Shown: positions 38,101 to 50,100 of the stretch, one piece after another
How the letters are laid out: the number at the start of each line of letters is the position of its first letter
How positions within the stretch are numbered: the stretch's first letter is position 1
From: Otis tarda
Lineage: Eukaryota; Chordata; Aves; Otidiformes; Otididae
Assembly (NCBI GenBank): GCA_026413225.1
Contig: CM048554.1
Coordinates: 72,346,463 to 72,410,462 of the forward strand
Direction of reading: 5' to 3'
DNA: 64,000 bases
Program-made: the position numbers and the translations under genes
The notes under the pieces: generated by a model
Told to the model about the DNA's origin: nothing
Seen by the model: only the letters and a program-made list of their open reading frames with translations
Database searches by the model: none

Positions 38101-41100
38101 AAACAGCAGGATAATGAATTTAAATCCTAGGTTGTATGCAGAGTACTATTTTGGTTTTTTTTTTGTTTTTTTTTCTTTTTAATAATGAGTTTGGCAGTCT
38201 CTTTGTAATCCCTTTGGAGCATCATGTATGTCACAAATCTGGTAACTGTCATTCTCACTTCTTTGCTTCTTTGTAATTCGCATAGAGAAATAACTTTTTT
38301 TTTTTTTTTTTTTACCAGAACTCTGTTCTGTTCCTTCTATGCTGGTCTTTAGTAGGTGAGGCTGTACAACGTTAAACTGGTATAATTTATCTATTCTGCC
38401 ACCTTCTTCTTCCTCAGGCATTTAGAATTAGCATGGATGAGTGTTTGTGTGTGTGTGTATTTTAAAAAGTAATAAAGTTAGCATGTTAGCTGTTAGTACC
38501 TGTTTGAAAGAAGGAAGACATTAGTGGTCTTTTTTTTTTTTTTTTTGAAGTAGAATGAATATCATTATACTTTGTATAATAATAGCAAATAATAATAAAG
38601 TAGAAGTAATGTTGTTATACATCATGTGAGATAGTGACTGGGTCAAACTGTGCCTTCATTATTAAGGTCTTCCTGAGTCGTCTGTTCTGTACTAAATCAT
38701 CACCTCTTATGCTGGTGGTATTTTTTTTTTTTTTCCTATTTCAGTTCAGGTGTGTGTCTGCTTTTGTTTGAGGGTAGGTAATTCATAGCAGAGAGACTTT
38801 AGCAGTGGCTGGTCATCAGGGAGAAAAATGCAGTTTTGTAATTAACTCATTTTTCTAAAATTACATGGCTTTACAGTATTTTAAATATCATCTTACTGTA
38901 GAAGACAATTTCTGCTTTAGAGTTCTGCAAGTGTTTGCAAATTATTGAAGTTTTTTGTCATTATGGCAGTTGGAAGGTGGAAATGCATGCAACCCCATTC
39001 CTTCACAAAAGGTCAATGTTAACCTGGTCTGTTGAGGCTCTATCAAAGCAGAAGGGAGAGGTGATTCTGCTCTGTTCTGGGGAGTCCGCTCTGAAATCAG
39101 CAGACCTCACCGGCAGGGCAACTCCCACCCTGCAGTCCCCAAGATGTGTGGCGAGGGGGCATAGCTGGGTGTCGTAGTTCAGCCCTGATCAGGACCAGAC
39201 TACGCAGTCTCTCTCTCACTCCCCCCACCCTCCGAGAGAACAGGGAGAGAAAATATAAGGAAAAACAGCTCGAGGTTTGAGATAAGGACAGGGAGAAATC
39301 CTTAAAGTTACCGTCACGGGCAAAACAGACTCGACTTGGGAAAAACTATTCATTTATTACTACAAACAGCAGGATAATGAGACAGAGAACAAGATAACCT
39401 CCATCCACCCCTCCCTCTTCCCAAGCTTAACATTATCTCTACTACCTTCCCCCCCTGAGCAGCACAGGGGGGAAGAGGGAATGGGGGTTGCAGTCAGTTC
39501 ATCATACGTTGTTTCATGCCGCTGCTTCATGGTCGGGGGAAGAACTCCTCACATTCCTCCCCTGCTCCATCGTGGGGTCCCTCCCACGGGCCACAGTCCT
39601 TCGTGGAACTGCTCCGGCGTGGGTCATCTCTTCCACGGAGTACAGTCTCTCCAGAACGGCTGTCCCAGCGGGCCCTCCACGGGCCACAGCCGTCTTCAGG
39701 CATCCACCTCCCCCTGTACGGGGTCCTTCACGGGCTCCAAGTGGATCTCTGCTCCTCCATGGACCTCCATGGGCTGCAGGGGGACAACCTGCTCCACCAT
39801 GGTCGTCACCACAGGCTGCAGAGGAATCTTGGCCAGGAGCCGCATTACTCCTCCCCCTCCTTTCTGAACTGACCTTGGCGTCTGCAGCCGTTCCTCACTC
39901 ACAACAGGGTGGTAGATGTCTCTCAGGATCTTTTTTACATCTTATTCACTTCTCATCTCCTCTCCACTTCTTGCAGCCGGGCCGGGCCGAGTCGGGCCCA
40001 GTCGGCTGCCTGGCGAGAGGCCAGAGGGTGAGGCCTGCAAGGCCCATGAGGCCTGCGCCTCCCCCTCTGCGCCTCTGCCCCCGCTCAGCTTCTTCACATC
40101 TTCTCTTCTCTCTTTTTTTTTTTTTTCTGTTTTCCCCTTCTTAAATACGTTATTGCAGAGGCATTATCACGGGACATTCTGCTACCAATCCGCTCGACCT
40201 TGGCCAGCAGCAGGTCCGCCCTAGGCCCGGCCGAGTCCACTAAACAAAGGGGAGCGACTTCTAGCAGTTTCCTACAGAAGCTACCACCTTAGGCCCCCCC
40301 TCACTAACAAAACCACGACACTGGGGCAGGAAGGGAGATCATTCTTCTTAACAGCAGCAAGCTGGAGATTGGCTTGACTCATCTCATCAAATTGCACTCT
40401 AATTTAGGTGCTCTGAATCACCTCTAGAAGAGCCTACTTATGCCTGATAATTATGGTGGAAGCTTAAGGAGGCTGTCCATCTAAATTATGTACCTAAAGT
40501 TAGACCCAGTAAGTACTCCCCTTTTAAAGCGGTGATTTATGTAGTTGAATGGGGGTGATTATTGGCTTGCAATTTGATACACAGTGCAAACTTGAACACT
40601 AGTATAATGCCGTTAAATTATCTAAAATACCCTACTTTAATATGAAAGATTTTTTTTGAAGAATCAATGGCTTTTCTGTTTTGCTTTTTAGTTTCAAATT
40701 TGGGGAAGAAAAATATGATCCGCGATCATACCTGAAAATATTAAGCATGATCAAAATTTCCCTCCCTGAGAATCATAATCTGTGGGTTTTTGGGCAAATA
40801 GTAGCTTTAAATGTTTATATATACACACTTAAATATGTAAATGTTTGTCTTATAAAATGCTACTTCATGTTAAGGATAACTAATAATCTGGTAAACATGT
40901 TAGAACTTGTTCTTTTATTCCAGATAGACACACTACATGTAAACTGTACTTAGAATGTTTCAAACCCACTTTTTAAAGAGTTAATAACTATTTCTGGTTT
41001 TCTACAGATGCGTTTTGGGGCCATGTAAATTCATGGCTTCTGGTTTGCCCACCTCATTTACTATATCAATTAAGCTGTTGATAATAGACCAATTGTAAAT

Positions 41101-44100
41101 TGGGTTATTTTATTTCAGCATTACATTAATAATTTTAATTTTATTTTGATCAATATTTTTAAATAAGATTTAATAATTTTAAAGTTTTGAATTGTGGTTA
41201 CATTGCTATGGTTGTAAATCCTACATAGGTTTAATGCCATTGCTCTGCTTGGAGTGGACATCGGCAGCATGTGCCATTGTTTACATGAGGAAAAACTCAG
41301 CTACTGTTACTTTCAGCAGTGTGGTTGTTTGATAGGGGGTCTGTGAGTGAATGCATTCGGTGGCAGCTGTGGAGGAGAAAAGCCTGCAGGTGATCCAGTG
41401 CTTAAGCTGGGCTACAGAGGAACTTCTGATAGCATGTGCTCGTCTGTATTACACCACATACAGCGTGTATGTACCAGCAAATCATGTATCAGTGTATCAC
41501 AGTTCTGATGACCCCATTTAATCAGTGCTGTAATTACTATGATGGATTATATCTTCACAGGCACAGTTAGTTGATCTGAAGTCTGAACTGACAGAAACGC
41601 AAGCAGAGAAAGCGGTATTGGAAAAGGAAGTACATGATCAGCTTTTGCAACTCCATGCTGTTCAACTTCAGCTACATGCCAAAACTGGTCAGAGTGTTGA
41701 TTCTGGGGCTATTAAGGCAAAACTGGTGAGTATGGTGGCTTGAATGGAGGTTTATATTATACTTTTCCCTCTCCTAGCTGAAGTTCTTCCTTGGAAGGTG
41801 TGAATAAACTGGTTACAAATTTTCACATTAAAAATGTTACAGAAAGTTAACTTTTTATTTTTTAAATAACAGTTACAGTTGGTTGTTAGCAACCATTAAA
41901 AATAACATAAATAACATCAGAATAATGAATAAGAATTTAAGAAATTGTTTTTACATAAACCATTTTTTATTGGTTTCCTAAAGTAGAATAAAAAAATATT
42001 TTGGTGATCTATAAAGCTTTTCTGGAGACAGAAGTTGCAAAGATAATAGCTTCCAATATACAAATACTATCAAACCTTCGCATACCTTAAAAAAGCCTGA
42101 AGTGAGGTATGTCTGTTGGTTTTCTTTAATTGTAGTTATACTCTGATAAAGAGTAAGAATTTGATTGTTTTACTGTCCAGAGAGAGGGTAGATGGTATCA
42201 GTCCTCTCTCTGTTGTCATTCTTTCTCTTTAAGAGTGCTGCGGATGCATCTACGGTGCTATCCATTGCTGCATGCAGCAGACTGTCATAAAAAAAAACTC
42301 AGTAAACCACTGATAATTTTATATTATAAGATTTTTAGAAACTTAGGCCTTTACAAAGCCCATCAAAAGTTAACAATAATTAATCTGTGCAAATAGTTGA
42401 CATCGGCCGGTAACCAGAGTGTAAGCTGCCTTGTTACTGCCCACAGCAGAGATTCAGGCGTTATTATTGAGACTTTGTAAATCAGAAAGGTAAAGTAATG
42501 TTGTATAGATTGTGGTTTCTGACTGTTGGCATAAATCAAACAGTCTAGTGCTCTGGCTGTTTTTAAAATTGCTTCACAGGTTGCAAACACCTAGTCCCAG
42601 CATACACGGAACATTAGATTAGTCTTCCTCTGGTATTTTGTCCTGTTAATTAATGTATAATGAAACAGAGTAGCAGGCTATGAGGCTCAAAGGCTGTCTA
42701 GGCTACTCGCTGAATAGCAGGAATAACCCAAATTTTGCTATTTTAAATCCAAAAGCTGTAATTTAATTAGAGCTATGTTCCTAGGTCTACATATTTGCAT
42801 ATTCAGTATAAAAGTAACGTTTTCTGGATTGTCTTCACATATTTTTTTCTGTATTGAATTATAGCTTAAGCATGATGGAAGTTTCTTTAAAGCTATTATT
42901 GCATTTTGTGGGTCTGTAAATAAGCATCAGTTAAATATCACCAGCATTTTGCAAGTGTTAGGCTGCAGGTTTACGTGTAGCAATTTTTTTAAGCCAACAC
43001 ATCACTGTGAATGATTTTGGTCCCTCCGTTTTATGAGTGAGGTTTGACTTCTGAGTGATAGAGAGAGTAATTAACAGTTTTGTTTCTCCTTACGTTGTTA
43101 TAAACAATTTCTAAAGATATGGTAAATCTCCATGCTAGTGACAGCAGTATTTTTCCCACAGGTGAAGGTAAATACATTTTACTCCCATTGTTTCAGATCT
43201 TATCTGTGTTGAGATTGAATCTATTAACAGCCTAGACCGATATTCTGTCTTTAATTCCATTTAGTTCCTCCTTTTTTATAAACATCAGGGCTAGTCTTTT
43301 GAGTTTGATTTACTTTGCCTTTAGGGATTTTGTAATTTTAATGGAGAGATACTCGCCTTTAAACTGCTCTATATACAGAAAGCTATAAAGATCTGGGCAG
43401 CTTGAAGAAGCAAAACTGAAACTCCTTAAATGACAGTAAAATGGGGAGTCTGAGTTTTAGGTAAATAAAAACTGTCGTGCTGAGCTTCTGGCAATCAGAA
43501 AGCCTCTGAAGGCAAAGAGGGACTGTGTCAACAGAATATGCAATGGAGAAGTAAAGTTCTGTACTAGTTAACTTCCTGCTTTCTTTGTTAAAGCCAACTG
43601 CTCTTCTTTTGTGTGTAGGCTCAGCATAACTGTAAAATTGTACAAAACTGTAAAATAGTGGTGAACTAAGACATTTTAAAATGTTTCCAATTGCTAAGCA
43701 ATTGATAGCTGTATACAGTTTAGGCGGAATCCCATTTTAGGACTGGTATCTCAGCTCAGTCTGAGCACAATAACTCTTTCTAAGAGTAGGAGGTTGTCTA
43801 GTTGAATTTTGTTTCTTGAGTTTTGCAGTTGATACATCTTGTTTGCTATTTTTCCCTGTCCTTTAAGTCCCTCTTGTAATACATATTTTGTTATTCTTTC
43901 TGAAAGGAAACAATCTATTATCTGCATAACATCTGTTATGTTACAGAATATATTTTCTATTATACTTCTAAAACTACTTTCATGCATTTCACATTATCTT
44001 GCTAGTCTGTATAGAGATTCTTGATATTTCATTTTTGATACTATAAGTTTAAAATTTTTAATAAAATTTTTAGTAATTTTCACTGCAAAATACCAGAATT

Positions 44101-47100
44101 GCTGCTAAATACAATTATAGCAACATGCTTGTTTTTTATGCAATCTAATAAAATAAACAAGCTGCTGATGAAATTATTTTGGAGTAAGTAATTTATGTTG
44201 TTGCATTTTCTTGAAGTTCCTATTGCCTGTTTCTCTAATCATGGAACTCTTTTCTTCTGTCTTAAGTCTGTCCTTTCTGTGGATGAAATGGTAAGTATGC
44301 TGATTGCCTTTTTTCTGTTTAAGCTGTGCTTTTGTTTTGTGCGAAATCTTATATATGTTGGCCTCAGAAACTGACAGAACAGATCTGGCTTGTTCCTTCT
44401 CCCTGTTGGTTGGCAAGATGCTGTGTAAACAATTTTCTTTGCATTTTAGTTTTTCTTTTCTAGTTTCAATACTCTCTTTCCTAAGGTATTACACAGTTTC
44501 TAAAGCATAAATACTCTACACATGTTAATGTAATGTGAAGTATTCTGTGTGTTGTATTTTTTTAAAAAAATTTTGACAACTGTTCATTGCTTTCCCTTTT
44601 CTCAGTTTGTTTTATGTGCATAATTTAATGTGATTTAGTCTTGTGTAACAGCCCAAAGCATATAAACTCAATAATACATAGATAAGAAGAAAAAGTTAAG
44701 CAAAGTTAATTTTAATCTTTTGGTCTTTCACAGTGATAAACTTGAGAGATTTTTAAACAGCTTTTCCACTCTTATTACGTTATGTACTTCATTATCATTA
44801 CTCAGTATTGGCTCTTTGAAAAGCCATAGGATAGCTGGTAACTATAAGGTTTGATCTTCAATATTGTATTTGCATTTTTTGTTTGGTGTTTTTTTTATCT
44901 TACCAACAGAAAATACGTTTTAAAATTTTTTTTTTTGCAGAACCTGTGCAATACTGTAAACACTAGAAAGCATGAAACTATTCTATAACTTCCCCAATTT
45001 TTAAAAAAATTTTTTGAGACTTTTATCACATGTGTTGACAGTTGTTCAAAACAAGACGTTCTTCCAGTACATCTTCAGAGACAGTGTATTGCAAACCTTT
45101 GATTTGATTTTTTTTTTTTTTTTTTGTTATTCACATGGTGATCAGTTGGAAACGGTCCAGAAAACAATAGCTTCTGGGTGTAGTTTTCCACCTCAGTCAC
45201 AGAACAATAGTCACAGTAATAGAGAAAATAAGAAGAAAGCAATTCTATGGGATTACATTGTTCCTGTGTTTTAAGTATAGCATTTAAAACTGCGTAACTA
45301 AAAGTTATTCCACTTAGAAATATAATATTTGACTTTTTTTAAAATTTAAATGACAAACCAAATTCAGAGAAAATCAATGGAGAATTTCAGTCTTGATGAG
45401 AGTTTTTAAGCTATCATCTACTTTGTGTAAATACAGTAAAGTGTGCTATATGAAATTTGCTAGTATGATTAAATATGTTGTATCATTTCAGCAATTCGCT
45501 TTTCTGGGGGAGGCTGGAATTCTTCTCCCACGTTATATTTCAGATACATCAAGGAAGTCATACATCTCTAAAGCTTTTTTTCTTAATAGAAGACAAGACT
45601 GGTACATTCTATCAAATTGTTGGCAAAGATACTGTGACTTCTTAGTTTATGACTTTTTATTCAGTAAATAAAGCATAAAAATATCCAGTGAGGAAGAAAA
45701 CAGAGGTTTGAGTGCCCATAACGTACCTTCATCTTTTTATATTTTGTCAGATAAAATCTGTTCTGAAAGTCAGTGGGCATATTGAGAGCAATATTTGCAA
45801 TAACATAAGTGTGAGAGGAACACTGTACCTGTGTACGGACTCTCGGCTACTGTGAAACCAGTGTTACGTCTGAACTGTGACCCTTCTTGTCGCTGAAGTG
45901 TGTGGCAGAGGCAATGCAGTGTGTTGGCACTCTTGAATTCTTGTAACTGCCCTTTGGCGACTGGCAGTAGACACCAATTAAAATAGCCCAAGACCATCAT
46001 AATAAGAGAGAGAATTGGTATAATTTTAGAAACTTCTATTCTTCAAATGCAGATTAGTCAAAATTCTTGATTTAGGAGTGATCCTGCAGTTCAGAAATAA
46101 ATTTGTTGAAGAGTTATCTCGTAATGCAGCCCGCAACCCAAAGGCCAGAGACTAGAAGTGGCTTTCTGTGACAAGTTTTGTGACAAGTTTTCTTCTCCAC
46201 AATGTGCCTATGGAGTCAAACCTGATCTCAAACTGGATCAATACAGGAATTGCAGGAGGTGACATACCAGTAATTTTAAGCAATCTTCGTGCCATTCCTC
46301 CTGAACTAGCCAGTTCTTGGCCAATATGTGTATGTGTGTGACATACTCCGTTCATTTAACCTGACACAAATACTTAACAGATGAGGGAGATTACTAGTGG
46401 AGTCCACAAAATTCAGAGTTGTCTTTCTGGCAAATAGCTATAAATGCTTACATATATCTATTGTTAAAATACCTCTCTTTGGAGGGACCAATCTTGCTTA
46501 ATTTCTCAAATATGGTAATATCAGCCATATTCGTGCTTCTGTATCTGGACTTGGAATAGTGAATAAGCATATTCACAATTTGATAACAAATTTGTCTTGC
46601 CAGTTCTGTAAAATTTTGTTTCTATCCTATTGCTTCTTTAGTAGCACCTCTTGGTTTTATTTGTTTAATAATGTAACTGGTATAAGTACACAGAACACTT
46701 TTAAGGTATTCTAAATGTTTTCAAAAATGTGTTATGGTGAACTTAGTTTTTATTGCTGTTTCAGTTGACAGACATTTTTTAAAAGGGAACAGGAATAGAT
46801 CTTGTGTGTCTACTATTTGCTTGGTTTGCGTTTTTTTTTTTTTCCTGATTTTGTAAAAGGGATATAAAAACTAAAATATGCAAGTAATCAAATGTGCTCT
46901 TCTTAAACTAGATTTTGTAGAATAGCAATCTTGAGTTGAGCATACTAACTCCTTTGACTGCAATACTCTCAGTATTATAAAAGATAATGACTGTGCGTTT
47001 TCTGTACATTTGGGATAGACCACTGTGGAAGTAATTTTTACCGCCATAGTTCCTTTTTCATGGAGGGGGGAATGAAAAAAAGAGGGAAGATACATTTCTT

Positions 47101-50100
47101 AGTGTGGTTTTTATGTGGTTTGTTTTTTTTTTTTAAACAAAGCTATTTTGCACTAACATTTTATCAGGGTAGGCATCTTCATGTGTAGAATCTGTCTTTA
47201 TTTTTATGGTCTTCAGAGTCTGATTTGGAAATATCCCTGGCTGGACATGCTTACAAAACATTTCCTTGACATCTGGTCATATTAAAAATTGTATTAAAAT
47301 AGTTAAAGAATATTATCAAATTGAAATGTTTAGTGATCTTTGTTTTTAAAATAGTCTTCTCTATCATTGTATGAATCTTCTATTTGAACACAGGAAAAAA
47401 GACAATATTCAGGCTACTTAAATTTCACCACCTGTGTGTGATAGGGAGAAGCACAGTTGCTAGTTTCAGTCCTTGGACTTTGAACCAGATCGTATGTTTT
47501 GTGCTAAGGAGTTGTAAGCTAGGTAAAAATCGTGTCAGGAGCACAAAGTTGAAGGCAAGGCCTCCTGTCCCCAGAGGGCAGTATGCAAACCACTAGCTGC
47601 AGAGCCAGAATCCTGCTTTCATTTTTGCCTCATGCATGTCCTGTACACAGGAGAGTTATTTCACATTATGTTTGCAGAAACAGTAAGTGCTCTTTCATTA
47701 TTAACTTTGATAAAAGCATTTAAACTTTTTTTTTTTTTTAAAGGAGAGAGAACTTGAAGCTAACAAGAAAGAAAAAGTGAAAGAAGCTCAGCTGGAAGCT
47801 GAGGTGAAGTTGCTGAGGAAGGAAAATGAAGCTCTTCGTAGACACATAGCTGTGCTTCAGGCAGAGGTCTATGGAGCAAGATTGGCAGCCAAGTATTTAG
47901 ATAAGGAACTAGCTGGAAGGTATGTAAAGGCAATCCATGTCCCTTAACATGAGATGTTTTTTATTGTTGTTTTCTTCATTTGCATCCCCAGAGGCAGGTC
48001 TGAAGTTAGGACTAAGTACAAAGTGTCTCACATTTGCAGTTAATTGAATAAAAGGAAGAAACAAAAAAAATCCCCACAGTTACTGCACTCACACTAGTTG
48101 CTTGTGTGACTGCGTGCTGTAGCCAGGTGAAGCGTATGAGCTGTACAATGCATGGATTTTTCAGTTGTTATATAGCATGTTGTTTTTGTCATTATTTAGG
48201 GTCCAGCAGATTCAGTTACTGGGCCGAGATATGAAGGGACCTGCTCATGACAAGCTGTGGAATCAGCTTGAAGCAGAAATACACCTTCACCGTCACAAAA
48301 CCGTTATTAGAGCTTGTCGAGGTCGGAATGATCTCAAACGACCAATGCAAGCACCACCAGGACATGTAAGTTGAAAAGATGAGCCATTCCTCCATAATTT
48401 CCAGCATTTGTAGAAAATTGATATGAGTTATTTCTTAATTTTCGTGGTTATTTTCACTGCAATGTTGTGTTCTTTCAACTGTCACTGCTATATGTATCAT
48501 TCTTTTATATACTGAAGGACAGTTCCATGCTGAATAGCATACCCCCATAAATGATCATGGAAGACGATACAATTCCTTTCACTTACCTAAGAGCACTCAG
48601 TCCTTTTGAAAACTGAGCCTCTGCTATGTGCTTGTGTAACTATGAATTTAACAGCGTAATTTTGTTACCTAGGAGCTAACTTATTTAGAAGAAACAAGAA
48701 TAACAACATTTTTAGGATTAGATTAAACTGAAATTAATTTAAAAAAAAAATAAAGGCCAGAGAAATTGACACTCGGCAAAATAATTGATTTATTTATTAT
48801 TTTTCCCCCAAAAGGTACTTTTTAAAATAAAACCTTGAACATTTAACTGTGGTCAGCCTTGGTAGAGCTCGCCCACTTGGCACATGACCTGTTCATCACC
48901 CCAGTGTTCAGTCATAAAATCAAACATTTTCAGGAAATTGCTTTACTTTGTTCTTTTGTAAAGACCTTAGTTGGTCAGATAGATGTTACTGCTTATGTTG
49001 CTGATTGCTTATAAAATATTGGTGGACAAGTATGTGTGTATGTGTGATTTTAAGGGTGTGCTTAATGGCAACAGTGGCTTAAGAAAAGCAAAATAAATAC
49101 TTTTATTTATTTAGTCTCTCTTTTAGTTTTGAGTTGAATGGCTTTTGGTATGGTTTGGGTTTGTTATAATAAAAATAAACTTGAGCAAGCAACCTCTTCC
49201 TTGGGACTGTATTACATCGTCTTCTATCACTTGATTATTTTTAAATTGCAGTTTACGTCTGTCGTGGTTTTGTTAGTGAGGGGGGGCCTAAGGTGGTAGC
49301 TTCTGCAGGAAACTGCTAGAAGTCGCTCCCCTTTGTTCAGTGGACTTGGCCAGGCCTAGGGCGGACCTGCTGCTGGCCAAGGTCGAGCGGATTGGTAGCA
49401 GAATGTCCCGTGATAACGCCTCTGCGATAACGTATTTAAGAAGGGGAAAACAGAGAAAAAAGAGAGAGAAGAGAAGATGTGAAGAAGCTGAGCGGGGGCA
49501 GAGGCGCAGAGGGGGAGGCGCAGGCCTCCTGGGCCTTGCAGGCCTCACCCTCTGGCCTCTTGCCAGGCGGCCGACTGGGCCCGACTCGGCCCGGCCCGGC
49601 TGCAAGAAGTGGAGAGGAGATGAGAACTGAATAAGATGTAAAAAGATCCTGAGAGACATCTACCACCCTGTTGTGAGGAACGGCTGCAGACGCCAAGGTC
49701 AGTTCAGAAGGAGGGGAGGAGTAATGCGGCTCCTGGCCAAGATTCCCCTGCAGCCTGTGGTGACGACCATGGTGGAGCAGGTTGTCCCCCTGCAGCCCAT
49801 GGAGGTCCACGGAGGAGCAGAGATCCACTTGGAGCCCGTGAAGGACCCCACACCGGGGGAGGTGGATGCCTGAAGGCGGCTGTGGCCTGTGGAGGGCCCG
49901 CTGGGACAGCCGTTCTGGAGAGACTGTACTCCGTGGAAGAGATGACCCACGCCGGAGCAGTTCCATGAAGGACTGTGGCCCGTGGGAGGGACCCCACGAT
50001 GGAGCAGGGGAGGAATGTGAGGAGTTCTTCCCCCGACCATGAAGCAGCGGCATGAAACAACGTATGATGAACTGACTGCAACCCCCATTCCCTCTTCCTC

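Larger units (their letters stand above)
26196..41560 (+). other. GOPC: GOPC intron 1
   Basis: 15.4 kb from GAG|GTGAGG to TCTTCACAG|GCA. It contains a 0.73-kb CR1 (28.9-29.66 kb), a solo LTR in antisense (39170-40320), a possible ancient repeat tail (35.35-35.45 kb), poly-T tracts and a (TG)n run. No other gene is supported; open frames inside the LTR are chance. Confidence 0.85.

Noticed and set aside
39488..40144. 218-codon plus-strand open frame and the matching 205-codon minus-strand frame at 49436-50053
   Set aside because: Both are antisense frames within the GC-rich solo LTRs. They are in different frames of the repeat, of low-complexity Pro/Ser/Arg composition, and show no domain.
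40326..49254. Possibility that the two LTRs bound one provirus
   Set aside because: They are inverted to each other, each has its own target duplication, and the space between holds GOPC exons.
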